Under the pieces are notes generated by a model that was not told the DNA's origin, ran no database searches, and saw nothing but the letters and a program-made list of their open reading frames with translations. Below, one piece after another: positions 31,008-40,222 of a DNA stretch of 53,953 nt. The translations under genes were made by a program, and so were the position numbers. The DNA comes from Bacillota bacterium (lineage in GTDB: Bacteria > Bacillota > Bacilli > Alicyclobacillales > SLC66). The stretch's first letter is position 1. Each line of letters opens with the position of its first letter. The stretch spans positions 1 to 53,953 of the forward strand of contig JAKADA010000013.1 of the NCBI GenBank assembly GCA_021820975.1, read 5' to 3'.

Positions 31008-32287
31008 TCTGCTGGACACATCATTCTTTTTACAATTACATGGCGATTGCGCACGGCTTCTACGACAAAAGATTCTTTTGATAAGTCATGAGCCCTTCCT
31101 GCATCATCAAACAAAAATACGTTTTGCGATGGTGTAGGCAAAGTAAGGTTCCCAGACTTTTGTTTTGGCGCTGTAATATAGTCATCCTTATAGGCACTGC
31201 TATCGGCGCGATCATGAATAACATAATATTCTGGCTCGACACCTTTTTGCCTTGCGATAGACAATAACGCCGAGCGAACAGAAAGTGCATGGTCGTCGTC
31301 CGACAAATCGATCGCCTGAAACAAACGACGATGCAATAGCCGAGCTGACAGATCGCGTAACACAGGATCGGGATGATCCTCCCAGATATGCATCGCCGTC
31401 CACAAGATGCCATCGTCTAGCTTCAAATAATCTTTTATAGCCTGCGGATCACTTGTTCGTAGTGAACCCTCCAAAAGGTGTTTTACAGCTGGCAGCATTT
31501 GTTCGTAGGCGTGTACCTCTTTAGCGCGCGCCAAGAGCTTTTCGACAAGTACTTCAGCCGCGCGTGTCATGCGATGAAAATAAACATGAAGGTACATATA
31601 GTAACGGCTCATCACATAATCTTCAGCGATGCTTTTCCCTTTGACTAGATCAAGTCCGACCTCGGGTTCTCCATCTACTTCACCTAGGCGCATCACATGC
31701 AATAGCCACTCGACATCAAATGACCCATACCCAGCCCCTGTCATAAGCGCATCACGAAGCAAATAATCCGTTCGATCCATATCAAGTTGACTTGATAACA
31801 GTTTGACGATAGCTCGTGATGGCACAAACGTACGATCGATCACTTGGGCAACTTGTTCCGCGAAACCAGATTCGTGGCCTTCAAGAACTTGATGAATCTC
31901 CGTTTGCGGCGATCTGATTAAAGCTGTCGTCCATTTTTCATGCCGTTCATTCGTCACTGATTCAATAGCATGAGAAAATGGACCATGACCCACATCGTGC
32001 AACAAGGCTGAAGCAATCGCTAGCAATCGATACTCCTTTACCCCTGTTTGAAACATAGCGTCTACATCGCGCAAAGGGTCATCCAAAAATCGTTGCATCA
32101 AATGAGCTACACCTAGCGAATGGACAAAACGTGAATGCTCTGCCCCAGGATAAGCAATGTTGCTCAATCCCAGTTGACGAATACGGCGCAAACGCTGAAC
32201 CTCTCTGGTATTGATCAGATCAAGGATCAGGTGATCTTGATCACGAAACGCGATAAGATTATGTACCGGATCACGAAAACTCTTCAC
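30989..32287 (-). CDS. ywfO: HD-domain phosphohydrolase, YwfO family
   Basis: A 432-residue HD-superfamily protein related to dGTPase-like hydrolases. The N terminus has FRDPVHNLIAF and the family signature INTREVQRLRRIRQLG, followed by YPGAEHSRFVHSLGV. The metal pair is in ASALLHDVGHGPFSHA near residue 117, and LDMDRTDYLLRD lies further on. The GTG start (32285-32287) is preceded by GGGGA at seven bases and gives the length of B. subtilis YwfO (433). The substrate is not established. It is transcribed away from the ecsC-like gene. Confidence 0.88.
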   Translation of the reverse strand: MKSFRDPVHNLIAFRDQDHLILDLINTREVQRLRRIRQLGLSNIAYPGAEHSRFVHSLGVAHLMQRFLDDPLRDVDAMFQTGVKEYRLLAIASALLHDVGHGPFSHAIESVTNERHEKWTTALIRSPQTEIHQVLEGHESGFAEQVAQVIDRTFVPSRAIVKLLSSQLDMDRTDYLLRDALMTGAGYGSFDVEWLLHVMRLGEVDGEPEVGLDLVKGKSIAEDYVMSRYYMYLHVYFHRMTRAAEVLVEKLLARAKEVHAYEQMLPAVKHLLEGSLRTSDPQAIKDYLKLDDGILWTAMHIWEDHPDPVLRDLSARLLHRRLFQAIDLSDDDHALSVRSALLSIARQKGVEPEYYVIHDRADSSAYKDDYITAPKQKSGNLTLPTPSQNVFLFDDAGRAHDLSKESFVVEAVRNRHVIVKRMMCPAEWNIDV

Positions 32288-32415
32288 GCGTCGTTCCCCG
32301 TCCTTTATGGTAGATTCTCTCACTCTACCAATATGCGTCAATAGGAGCAAGCAGGAACCGATGTAACCGACAACGAAACAGTATGTAGAATCCTGTGATA
32401 GGGAGGGAAATGTCC

Positions 32416-33324
32416 ATGAATGCTTATGAACGCCAAGTTTTACGCGATTGGCTAAACGAAGATCAGCGCAAACAAAACCTAACGACGCGTCTTACAAAGC
32501 AACTAAGTGGTCGTCTTTCTAAGGTGGCCAAAATAGCAGCAGGACAAGAAACCCTCGCCAAAGGCATGGATAAGCTTCGCGATGTTACACGCCATGCGTT
32601 ATTGCAGGTGTTGTCACAGGCAACAACAGCCAAACAAATGCAACAGGTGGAGCAAGTAGCCTATACGTTTGGCGGTCATGTCAACACGGCATCCGATCTT
32701 CGCATGTTACCACTTGAAGTAAAAGATCAAATTAGTCGTACCTTGACAAAAAAACACACAGCACGTTTAACCACGGAAGGCGCAGCAGCAGGTTTTGCAA
32801 CGTCTTTATTTGAACTTGTACCCGGTCTACAAGCCTTGGTATTGCCAACGATCGTCGCTGATCTCACTGCTACGGTATTTTTTATGGCGCAAAGTGCGGT
32901 GCAAATCGGCTACAGTTACGGTTACAGCATGGAGATGGAAGAGGACATTACCCATTTTCTCTTTGCTCTTGCACCGTATGATCTTGATGAAAATATTTTA
33001 GAGGCGAAAGTAGCACTTCATATGTCGATAAAAAAAGGGACGATGCTTCCGATTGCCCAATTAGCCAATCACGAGGCATTGCGTCCACTTATCGATCGTA
33101 TTGCAACGCGCATTGCGACAACATTTATGGAGCAACGAGTCAGCTTATTGATCCCCGTTGCCGGTGCCCTTTTGCAAGGGACACTAAACGCTACTTTTGC
33201 GAAATCATCGTATAAAAGTGCAAAACGATATTTTCAGCGACAACATTTTATGGAACGCTACGGCGAAGATTATCTCGAACAATGTCTTCAAGAGACCATG
33301 TCACCAACATATCAAACTTCGTAG
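32416..33324 (+). CDS. EcsC-family protein
   Basis: A 302-residue protein of the EcsC family, whose members are named after a B. subtilis locus for an ABC transporter and have no clear enzymatic role. The visible pattern is a charged, lysine-rich start, a hydrophobic centre with FELVPGLQALVLPTIVADLTATVFFMAQSAVQIGYSYGY near residues 130-170, and VSLLIPVAGALLQGTLNATFAKS near residue 250. The second ATG (32416) is chosen because AGGGAGGG is eight bases away. Its last 77 coding bases overlap the end of ywiB on the other strand. Confidence 0.75.
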   Translation: MNAYERQVLRDWLNEDQRKQNLTTRLTKQLSGRLSKVAKIAAGQETLAKGMDKLRDVTRHALLQVLSQATTAKQMQQVEQVAYTFGGHVNTASDLRMLPLEVKDQISRTLTKKHTARLTTEGAAAGFATSLFELVPGLQALVLPTIVADLTATVFFMAQSAVQIGYSYGYSMEMEEDITHFLFALAPYDLDENILEAKVALHMSIKKGTMLPIAQLANHEALRPLIDRIATRIATTFMEQRVSLLIPVAGALLQGTLNATFAKSSYKSAKRYFQRQHFMERYGEDYLEQCLQETMSPTYQTS

Positions 33325-33682
33325 GGGTTCCTTCAATGCGACTTACTACGATAACACGCACTGCATCATCACCTTGATGGATGACGATATTTTCTGTATC
33401 GATAGCAAACTGTAACTTACCTTCGGCAAGTTGGTAATGACCTATCGTACGCTTTTTTTGCGCAAAGACGAGCGATCCTGTGACTTGTCCTTTGCGCGTA
33501 ATTTTAACAAAAGGCAATTTGTTTCCCTTAACGATACGCACCGTTGTGATCGTCTGCTCAAAACCTTGTGCTTGCTCTTCATACGTTATCGTGAACTCCC
33601 CTGCCTGTCGCGACACGACAGCAGGGGTTGTTGTTGTACCAGTATCTTGATAAAACGTTATAAAACCCTGTTGTGCCATCAT
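33248..33682 (-). CDS. ywiB: DUF1934 beta-barrel protein, YwiB family
   Basis: A 144-residue protein, predicted all-beta, with YEEQAQGFEQTITTVRIV near residue 35, QKKRTIGHYQLAEGKLQFAIDTENI near residue 75 and a C-terminal MLVTWSLE strand. Spacing and length fit the calycin-like DUF1934 family. Function is unknown. It starts at the speB stop (TAATG), so it is the third gene of a speE-speB-ywiB unit. Its 3' end overlaps ecsC antisense. Confidence 0.78.
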   Translation of the reverse strand: MMAQQGFITFYQDTGTTTTPAVVSRQAGEFTITYEEQAQGFEQTITTVRIVKGNKLPFVKITRKGQVTGSLVFAQKKRTIGHYQLAEGKLQFAIDTENIVIHQGDDAVRVIVVSRIEGTPTKFDMLVTWSLEDIVRDNLRRSVP

Positions 33683-34563
33683 TACCGCAAAAAGCTCAAC
33701 AAAGCCTCACGTACAACTTTCGCTGCGACGATCGACGTTTGATCCGATCCATCCAAAACGGGAGATACCTCCACGAGGTCAAATCCGATAACATGAAGTT
33801 CTTTCATTGCATGAATGGCGTCTATAAGTTCCTTGGAGGAGATTCCACCTGCCTCTGCAGTCCCTGTACCTGGTGCAAAAGCAGGGTCTAACACATCAAT
33901 ATCAAGTGTCACATACACTGGGTACTGTTTTAAGTCCGGTATACACGCTATAAGTGGTTTTAGCACTTCAAAAGGATGAAAATGGGTATGCGAATTAGCA
34001 TATTGAAACTCTTCTTTCATACCAGAACGAATACCAAATTGGTAAATCGAAGATGGGTCAATAAGCCCTGCCAATTTTTTAATCACCGCAGAATGCGACA
34101 ACTCTTCGCCTTCATACTGATCACGCAAATCGGTATGAGCATCCAAATGAATCACACGTAAGTCAGGAAAACGCTTAGCAAGTGCACGAAAGACACCGAG
34201 TGATACAAGGTGTTCGCCACCCAAGCCAAGTAGAAATTTCCCGTCATCAAGCCAGTGTCCTGTGTATTCTTCAATCATCGTAAGACTTCTTGCCGCATTA
34301 CCAAATGGTAAGGCAATATCGCCAATATCAAAAAAGGAAACCTCAGATAATTCGCGATCTAGGTAAGGGCTATATTCTTCAAGTCCAATAGAAACCTCCC
34401 TAATCCGTTGGGGGCCAAGCCTAGTACCTGGCCGAAAGGAAGTTGTCCAATCCATTGGCATGCCATAGATGATCGCTTGCGCTGCATCATAATGATCACC
34501 AGAGCCAATAAATGCATTGCCTGTATACGCTGGATCAAAACGCTTGTTGTACGTATCACTCAT
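33682..34563 (-). CDS. speB: Agmatinase
   Basis: The 293-residue ureohydrolase cleaves agmatine to putrescine and urea. The dimanganese ligands are all visible: GGEHLVSL near residue 116, [12 protein letters not shown] near residue 140 and [18 protein letters not shown] near residue 222. The ATG overlaps the speE stop as ATGA. With spermidine synthase next to it the pair makes putrescine and then spermidine from agmatine. Length is typical. Confidence 0.95.
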   Translation of the reverse strand: MSDTYNKRFDPAYTGNAFIGSGDHYDAAQAIIYGMPMDWTTSFRPGTRLGPQRIREVSIGLEEYSPYLDRELSEVSFFDIGDIALPFGNAARSLTMIEEYTGHWLDDGKFLLGLGGEHLVSLGVFRALAKRFPDLRVIHLDAHTDLRDQYEGEELSHSAVIKKLAGLIDPSSIYQFGIRSGMKEEFQYANSHTHFHPFEVLKPLIACIPDLKQYPVYVTLDIDVLDPAFAPGTGTAEAGGISSKELIDAIHAMKELHVIGFDLVEVSPVLDGSDQTSIVAAKVVREALLSFLR

Positions 34564-35396
34564 GACTTCACTAGCAACTCCTCAACAAACCGTGGCAAAT
34601 GAAATACAGATGCTTGCAAGGCAGGTGTGTAATACTTAGTTTGCAAGGTATTGGCACGCTCTTGATCAGCAATGACAGACGGATCATACACTTTCGATCC
34701 AATCGTAAAACTCCACAAGCCGCTTGGGTACGTCGGAATAGCGGCAAGATACAATTTCGTGATCGGGAAAATCGAAGAAATATCACCATAGACACGTGAA
34801 ATCAATGAACTGTTCAAAAAAGGCGATTCTGTTTGTGCCACAAAAATGCCGTCTTCTTTTAAAGCACGTGCAATGTTTTGATAAAAGTCTTTGGCAAATA
34901 ACCCTACCGCAGGTCCAATCGGATCTGTCGAATCTACGATGATGACATCATACGTGTCAGGGTTCTCTTCAACATGTTTAATACCATCGATCACTTGAAT
35001 ATCCACACGAGCATCGGATAAGCCCTGTGCAATGGCTGGAAAATACGTTTTTGAAGCTTCGATCACTTTTCCATCGATTTCTGCCAAAACAGCTTTTTCC
35101 ACCGTGTTGTGCTTCATAATTTCACGAATCACACCACCATCGCCACCGCCCACGACAAGTACACGCTTCGGATTTTTGTGTGCTGACAAAGCGATATGCG
35201 TAATCATCTCATGATACACAAATTCGTCTTTATCAGTCGTCATCACACAACCATCGAGCACAAGCATGCGACCCCATTGCATCGTATCGATCACAGCAAG
35301 ATCTTGAAAGTCTGTTTTTTCGGTATGTAATGACTCTGTTATTTTTGCCGTTATCCCGTAATTTTCAGTCTGTTTTTCCGTATACCAAAGTTCCAT
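34560..35396 (-). CDS. speE: Spermidine synthase
   Basis: The 278-residue enzyme transfers the aminopropyl group of decarboxylated SAM to putrescine. Signature stretches are [38 protein letters not shown] and the catalytic-region [14 protein letters not shown]. The ATG has GAGGAGGTG upstream. It is the promoter-proximal gene of speE-speB-ywiB. No decarboxylase genes (speA, speD) are in the window. Confidence 0.96.
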   Translation of the reverse strand: MELWYTEKQTENYGITAKITESLHTEKTDFQDLAVIDTMQWGRMLVLDGCVMTTDKDEFVYHEMITHIALSAHKNPKRVLVVGGGDGGVIREIMKHNTVEKAVLAEIDGKVIEASKTYFPAIAQGLSDARVDIQVIDGIKHVEENPDTYDVIIVDSTDPIGPAVGLFAKDFYQNIARALKEDGIFVAQTESPFLNSSLISRVYGDISSIFPITKLYLAAIPTYPSGLWSFTIGSKVYDPSVIADQERANTLQTKYYTPALQASVFHLPRFVEELLVKS

Positions 35397-35426
35397 ATCG
35401 GCACCTCCTCATTTTTAACGATGGTT

Positions 35427-35435
35427 ATTATACCA
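35427..35435 (-). promoter_or_regulatory. Extended -10 promoter of speE
   Basis: TGGTATAAT on the minus strand (perfect TATAAT with TG) lies 31 bases before the speE ATG. The divergent pbp gene begins about 80 bases to the right; no convincing plus-strand promoter was found in that gap. Confidence 0.5.
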
Positions 35436-35515
35436 TGCAAGATTGGGAAATAAACGTTTGAAGCCCCCCCTTCAAGGCGATAATGAATAGCCTACAGCAG
35501 GAAGGGGTATTCACC

Positions 35516-37528
35516 ATGGCAGGAAAAGAGATAACACAAGTAGGAAATAAAGCCTTCCGTAGGTTCTCTTATGGCACACTACTTGTCATTGCAGCCGCTA
35601 GTACAGGTTGGCTGTATCTTTGTCTTGCTCCTTTACCAAAGAGCGCTGCGATTAATCCCTCACGAGTCGTGTCCAATTCAGGATCATGGATTAGCGATCT
35701 AGCAGGGGTTGGTGTTTTCCGTCAACAAGTCTCTCTTGAACAAGTACCAACGTTTTTGTTGGATGCTACCATCGCCGTGGAAGACACCTCCTTTTATTCA
35801 CACAACGGGTTCAATCTCAAAGGTATTGCAAGAGCTTTGCTAGTCAATCTAGGTGCTGGGCGCGTTATTCAAGGTGGGTCCACCATTACGCAACAGCTCG
35901 CTAAAAACCTCTTTTTAAATGGTAATCGTACCTTATGGAGAAAGATTGAAGAAGCGTTTTACGCGTTGCAACTGGAAACTCATTTATCAAAAAAGCAAAT
36001 TTTAACTGACTACCTCAATATCATTTATTACGGTAATGGTGCTACAGGTGTAGGGACAGCCGCACATTACTTTTTCGGCAAACCGGTACAAGTGCTAAAC
36101 CTTGCCGAATCAGCTTTGCTAGCCGGTCTCCCAAAAGGGCCCACGCTTTACAGTCCATTTTCTCACTATTCATTAGCAAAGGAGCGCCAACGTACCGTGT
36201 TACAAGCCATGGTTCATGCTGGCTACATTACGCAGACACAAGCTCATCAAGCCTTCATCACGCCGCTTCATTTCGTTGTCCATAGAAAACCTGTCGAAAC
36301 CTTTGCCCCCTATTTTACGGATGCCGTATCATCTGAGGCACAACAAAAATTGCATTTCTCACAAGATGCGCTCTATCGTGGCGGTTATACGATTAAGACG
36401 ACACTTAACACTACCTTGCAAAAAACGATGGATCAAGCGATCGCAAAGTACATTACGCCACACCTTGGCCTTCAAGTCGCAGCAGTTGCTCTTGATACGC
36501 ACACAGGCGGTGTGCTTGCTTATAGCGGGGGACGCAATTATCGAACAAGTCCTTATGATCGCGTCAACGCGATGCGTCAACCCGGCTCTACATTTAAACC
36601 TTTTGTCTATGCAACAGCACTTGATCAAGGTTATTCAGCCTCTATGCATATGGTAAGTGAACCGCGCACCTTCATTTATGGCACACGCAGTGTCTATCAC
36701 GTACACAATTTTGCCGATGAATACTCCTATGGGCCAATCGATATGAAGCAAGCTATCGCACGCTCCGACAATGTGTTTGCTGTATCAGCCAATATGAAGA
36801 CAGGTCCTCTTCTCGTTGAAGAAACCGCGCGCCGTTTTGGTTTGCCTGATGATATGCACCCTTATCCAGCTTTAGCGCTCGGTGTATTTCCCGTATCACC
36901 ATTACAAATGGCGCGTGCCTATGCTGCATTAGATAACGGGGGGTATCTTATCCATCCGCATACAATTGCCTCTGTCACCGATGAACAAGGTCATGTCCTT
37001 TACGAAGCACAAACGAAGCGCCTACTTGTCGAAAATTCTTCAACATCCTATATCCTTACCGATATGTTACAAAGCGTCATGAAACCGGGCGGTACAGGCT
37101 ATCGTGTAGCAAAATCTCTTCATGGGGATGTCGCTGCAAAAACAGGAACTACGGATACGGACGCCTGGATGGTCGGCTATACACCAGATATCGTTTGTGC
37201 TGTATGGGTGGGCTATGATCAAATGCATCCACTAAATAGCGTGCAATCGCACTTAGCAGCGCCTGTTTTTGCTCAAGTGATGCAAGAAGCGATACGAGAA
37301 CATCCGCAAGCCACCTTTACCATGCCAAAAACCGTGACCAAAGTATGGATCGATCCGGAGACGGGACAAAAGGCTACCACAGCGTGCCCTATTCGCGAAC
37401 TTGATGCATTTGCTGTGGGGACAGAGCCTACTGTGACGTGCATGGCACACCCCGAACCTGAAACATCTTTGACAGAACGAGCTATAAACACCATTCGTTC
37501 ACTTTTTTCTTGGATGCATGGTCATTGA
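35516..37528 (+). CDS. Class A penicillin-binding protein (glycosyltransferase/transpeptidase)
   Basis: A 670-residue bifunctional peptidoglycan synthase. An N-terminal membrane anchor (about 20-40) precedes a GT51 domain with catalytic E90 in VEDTSFYSH, GGSTITQQLAKN (121-132) and RKIEEAFYALQLE. The transpeptidase domain has S358-T-F-K361, S417-D-N and K542-T-G. The ATG at 35516 has AAGGGG eight bases away. B. subtilis carries pbpG, a sporulation class A protein, next to speE/speB in the same place, so PbpG is the likely counterpart. A vegetative PBP1-type role is the alternative. Confidence 0.92.
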   Translation: MAGKEITQVGNKAFRRFSYGTLLVIAAASTGWLYLCLAPLPKSAAINPSRVVSNSGSWISDLAGVGVFRQQVSLEQVPTFLLDATIAVEDTSFYSHNGFNLKGIARALLVNLGAGRVIQGGSTITQQLAKNLFLNGNRTLWRKIEEAFYALQLETHLSKKQILTDYLNIIYYGNGATGVGTAAHYFFGKPVQVLNLAESALLAGLPKGPTLYSPFSHYSLAKERQRTVLQAMVHAGYITQTQAHQAFITPLHFVVHRKPVETFAPYFTDAVSSEAQQKLHFSQDALYRGGYTIKTTLNTTLQKTMDQAIAKYITPHLGLQVAAVALDTHTGGVLAYSGGRNYRTSPYDRVNAMRQPGSTFKPFVYATALDQGYSASMHMVSEPRTFIYGTRSVYHVHNFADEYSYGPIDMKQAIARSDNVFAVSANMKTGPLLVEETARRFGLPDDMHPYPALALGVFPVSPLQMARAYAALDNGGYLIHPHTIASVTDEQGHVLYEAQTKRLLVENSSTSYILTDMLQSVMKPGGTGYRVAKSLHGDVAAKTGTTDTDAWMVGYTPDIVCAVWVGYDQMHPLNSVQSHLAAPVFAQVMQEAIREHPQATFTMPKTVTKVWIDPETGQKATTACPIRELDAFAVGTEPTVTCMAHPEPETSLTERAINTIRSLFSWMHGH

Positions 37529-37555
37529 CGCGCCCGTTTTGGTCTATGGTACAAT
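37525..37555 (+). promoter_or_regulatory. Predicted promoter of the aspartate aminotransferase gene
   Basis: TTGACG (37525-37530) overlaps the stop of the penicillin-binding protein gene, and the extended -10 TGGTACAAT (37547-37555) lies about 30 bases before the ATG. The 19-base spacing is long, but the TG extension compensates. Confidence 0.5.
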
Positions 37556-37584
37556 ACGCTCATAGAAAGATTGGAGGGGAGACC

Positions 37585-38787
37585 ATGTCTCTGGAATTAT
37601 CCGAACGTTTTCAAGCGATCGCTCCATCCCCCACGTTATCCATTGATGCAAAGACGAAAGCCCTTGCTGCAACAGGCGTGGAGATTGTCAACTTAAGTGT
37701 TGGCGAACCTGATTTTGCTACACCAGACCGTGCCTCATTAGCCGGAGTTGCAGCCATTGTCGGCAACTTTACGAAGTACACCCCAGTTCCCGGCATCATG
37801 GAACTGCGCACGAAAATAGCTGAAAAACTTGCGACGGAAAACCAGTTGCAATATAAACCCGAAGAGATCATCGTATCTTCAGGGGCAAAACAATCCCTTT
37901 ATAATGTTTTTATGGCCATTTTAAATCCTGGTGATGAAGTATTGTTACCAGCCCCCTATTGGGTGAGTTATCCGGAGCAAATTCGCCTTTGCGGGGCCAT
38001 CGCCGTACCGCTTGAAACCGACGAAAGTACAGGGTTTAAGGTTACTGCACAACAAATCGAACAAGCGATCACGCCAAAAACAAAAGCCATTTTAGTAAAT
38101 AGTCCCAGCAATCCAACAGGCGCCGTATATACACCGAATGAAATAAAAGCGATCGCTGCTGTTCTGGAAAAACACGAACTTTTTATCGTGAGCGATGAAA
38201 TTTACGAACAGTTGACCTATGGCACAGAACACTACAGTATTGCTCGTTATAGTGAAAATTTGCGCAACAGAACGTTTGTGGTCAATGGATTCTCCAAGAC
38301 ATTTGCGATGACTGGCTGGCGTGTCGGCTATGTCGCTGCACCGAAACATCTTGTTAATGCTATGTCAAGCTTTCAATCCCACACCACCTCCAATCCATCT
38401 TCAATCTCCCAAAAGGCGGCACTGGGTGCGCTAGGGACTTTTGATCAGGCGATCGTGCGTGAATTTCAATCGCGCCGTGATTATGTGCTTGGACAGCTAC
38501 AAGAATTGCCTGGCATTACCGTGGCAAAACCAGAAGGAGCATTTTACATCTTCCCTAATGCAAAAAACTGGGTGGGTCTCACCTACACCATGCACGATGG
38601 TTCACGCATCAAAGTAGACTCCGTAGATGTCGCGTGTGAACTTTTATTAACCGATGCCTTTGTCTCTGTCGTTCCGGGAAGCGGCTTTGGTGCACCGAAT
38701 AATTTCCGGATTTCTTATGCAACTTCCATGGCACAATTGCAAAAAGCGATGCAACGCTTCAAAGACTTTGCTGATCGCCTCAATTAA
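37585..38787 (+). CDS. Aspartate aminotransferase-like PLP enzyme
   Basis: A 400-residue class I aminotransferase. It has VNLSVGEPDFATPD near residue 36, the NSPSNPTGAVY substrate-binding stretch near residue 171 and the cofactor lysine in NGFSKTFAMTGWRVGY near residue 236. The family comprises aspartate, and in some species prephenate, aminotransferases. The exact substrate is not certain. The ATG at 37585 has GGAGGGGAGACC directly upstream. It has its own promoter and terminator. Confidence 0.9.
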   Translation: MSLELSERFQAIAPSPTLSIDAKTKALAATGVEIVNLSVGEPDFATPDRASLAGVAAIVGNFTKYTPVPGIMELRTKIAEKLATENQLQYKPEEIIVSSGAKQSLYNVFMAILNPGDEVLLPAPYWVSYPEQIRLCGAIAVPLETDESTGFKVTAQQIEQAITPKTKAILVNSPSNPTGAVYTPNEIKAIAAVLEKHELFIVSDEIYEQLTYGTEHYSIARYSENLRNRTFVVNGFSKTFAMTGWRVGYVAAPKHLVNAMSSFQSHTTSNPSSISQKAALGALGTFDQAIVREFQSRRDYVLGQLQELPGITVAKPEGAFYIFPNAKNWVGLTYTMHDGSRIKVDSVDVACELLLTDAFVSVVPGSGFGAPNNFRISYATSMAQLQKAMQRFKDFADRLN

Positions 38788-38803
38788 AACTGCATCATCC
38801 TTT

Positions 38804-38830
38804 GCCTGAGCTTTTAGCTTGGGCTTTTTT
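38804..38830 (+). terminator. Terminator after the aminotransferase gene
   Basis: An 8-base stem (GCCTGAGC against GCTTGGGC, two wobble pairs) with loop TTTTA, then TTTTTT, 16 bases after the stop codon. Confidence 0.75.
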
Positions 38831-38848
38831 GTTGTTATCCCTCGGATG

Positions 38849-38876
38849 ACATGCAACAGACTTGATGCATATCATG
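38849..38876 (+). promoter_or_regulatory. Sigma-K-like promoter of the first lysine-rich gene
   Basis: AC (38849-38850), 17 bases, CATATCATG (38868-38876) fits the late mother-cell pattern AC-N16/17-CATANNNTA with one mismatch at the last base. It lies 36 bases before the ATG. Confidence 0.35.
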
Positions 38877-38912
38877 CGGTAGAAAGCTTCCTCATAGGAG
38901 GTGATTTTTCGC

Positions 38913-39500
38913 ATGGACAATCAACCTGTAAAAAAAAGCGGAGAAAAAAAAGTTACAAAGTCAACGGCTGGCAAAGGTACAAAAAGAAAAGTGCTCGCCA
39001 AAAAAAACACCGTAAAAAAATCTGCACCGAAAAAGGCAGCCGTACCGAGCCCATCTTCGGACACCCCTTCGAATAAAGAGACGAGCAACAAGTTTAGTAA
39101 GTTACTCACTCCGAAAAACTTTGAAGAATCATTAGGCACCATCGTATCGCTACGCACCTTTTGTAAAAACTGCTTACGCTATGTTCAACAAGCAGACAAC
39201 CTACTTGATACGTTATTTGTCATGGGTAACTCCTTGCAGGACTCTGGCGTCTTAAAGAAACTTTCGGAGTCCAAAGGTAAGAATTTGAATACAGGCGATT
39301 TCACCAATATCCTCATGGCTTTGATGAATACCCCTGTCGGTGCAGGATTGTTCAAACGCTTAAGCGGCGGTGACAGTACACCAGAAGCAGTACCTACACA
39401 ACCGCCTGCGCAAAGCCCTGCACAAACGGTTTCTGCTGAACATCCTGTAGCCCAGATTGCGCAGCCTCCACGCTTGCCGCCTGGTCCCTATGCGATGTAA
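38913..39500 (+). CDS. Lysine-rich protein of unknown function (spore-coat candidate)
   Basis: A 195-residue protein in three parts. Residues 1-50 are lysine-rich and histone-H1-like (KKSAPKKAA). Residues 60-155 look helical, with FCKNCLRYVQQADNLLDTLF and NILMALMNTPVGAGLFKRL. The tail is proline/glutamine-rich and ends PPGPYAM. The ATG at 38913 has an ideal AGGAGGTGA site. I recognise no family. The sigma-K-like promoter and composition suggest a spore surface or DNA-associated protein, which is inference. The gene at 39601-40050 faces it and has a similar lysine-rich start. Confidence 0.6.
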   Translation: MDNQPVKKSGEKKVTKSTAGKGTKRKVLAKKNTVKKSAPKKAAVPSPSSDTPSNKETSNKFSKLLTPKNFEESLGTIVSLRTFCKNCLRYVQQADNLLDTLFVMGNSLQDSGVLKKLSESKGKNLNTGDFTNILMALMNTPVGAGLFKRLSGGDSTPEAVPTQPPAQSPAQTVSAEHPVAQIAQPPRLPPGPYAM

Positions 39501-39572
39501 TCGATTGGCCTGATAAGCTGACTTTAGGATCCATGCATCTCCTGAAGCCAGCTTTACTTTTCTTATAGGCAT

Positions 39573-39597
39573 AAAAAAAACCCGTTATCCGGGTTTT
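39573..39597. terminator. Bidirectional terminator between the two lysine-rich genes
   Basis: AAAACCCG and CGGGTTTT pair around a 5-base loop, with an A-run on the left and T on the right. It lies 73 bases after the first gene and only four bases from the stop of the second. Confidence 0.8.
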
Positions 39598-39600
39598 ACC

Positions 39601-40050
39601 TTACTTAACAAACTTCTTAATCTCTTTAATCGTCTTATCATCTACATTCGTTCCCGCATACTTTTTTGCGATTTCGTCGACAGAAACATTGGGCCCTTTG
39701 TCACCGGCATTTTTGGCAATGTCACTAAACGCGTTCATAAAAGCATCCATGCGGCGCGGATCAATCTTAATGCCAATATCTTGCGCGATATTTTCGGTCA
39801 GTTTACGCACTGTTCCTGGATCCTTCCAAGAATCGGACTTCATCTCTTTGACACGCTTTAGGGCATCAACCATTCTGCCTTTATCAATGCGTTTGAGATT
39901 GTCTTTTAAGGCGTCCACAGACCCTGAGTTCGCTGTTGCTTGACGAGTGTCTGGTTGTGTTTTTGAACTGACATCGGCTGCCGGCGCTATATCCGTTTTT
40001 TTTGCAATTTTTTTCCTCGTCTGTGCTCGCTTCATCGATGGTTTTACCAC
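39601..40050 (-). CDS. Lysine-rich helical protein of unknown function (spore-coat candidate)
   Basis: A 149-residue protein. The first 30 residues are basic (SMKRAQTRKKIAKK). The rest looks helical and charged, with DALKDNLKRIDKGRMVDALKRVKEMKSDSW and a conserved-looking GIKIDPRRMDAFMNAFSDIA segment. The start is probably GTG at 40048-40050, six bases after a perfect AGGAGGT; ATGs at 40068 and 40080 lie on or before this site. A sigma-K-like promoter precedes it at 40092-40119. I do not recognise the family. It is convergent with the lysine-rich gene at 38913-39500. Confidence 0.6.
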   Translation of the reverse strand: MVKPSMKRAQTRKKIAKKTDIAPAADVSSKTQPDTRQATANSGSVDALKDNLKRIDKGRMVDALKRVKEMKSDSWKDPGTVRKLTENIAQDIGIKIDPRRMDAFMNAFSDIAKNAGDKGPNVSVDEIAKKYAGTNVDDKTIKEIKKFVK

Positions 40051-40091
40051 GGCTTTACCTCCTGCCATTTCGAATGTCATCGAGAACGCTA

Positions 40092-40119
40092 TACTATATG
40101 GAACCTGCGTCTTTGTGGT
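40092..40119 (-). promoter_or_regulatory. Sigma-K-like promoter of the second lysine-rich gene
   Basis: On the minus strand AC (40118-40119), 17 bases, CATATAGTA (40092-40100) fits AC-N16/17-CATANNNTA exactly in the -10. A transcript from here would start about 85, after the upstream ATGs' ribosome-binding region, which supports the GTG start at 40050. Confidence 0.4.
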
Positions 40120-40222
40120 GCGTTACAAATACCCATTCCCACACGTCTGTACGCTATCGTCCGTGACGGTGCACAATTTTGTGCATACAGTACCTAAAAA
40201 AGAGCATGAGGAGTCGTATACC

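Noticed and set aside
30789-31137. Two overlapping plus-strand frames of about 100 codons
   Set aside because: Both run into the end of ywfO antisense, lack ribosome-binding sites and have no recognisable motifs.
36216-36656. 146-codon frame inside the penicillin-binding protein gene
   Set aside because: Fully contained in a gene with intact catalytic motifs, in another frame and without a ribosome-binding site.
39947-40222. Upstream extension of the SGNH hydrolase by 92 codons
   Set aside because: The extension overlaps the divergent lysine-rich gene and its promoter; the ATG at 40223 has a good ribosome-binding site and aligns with the family start.
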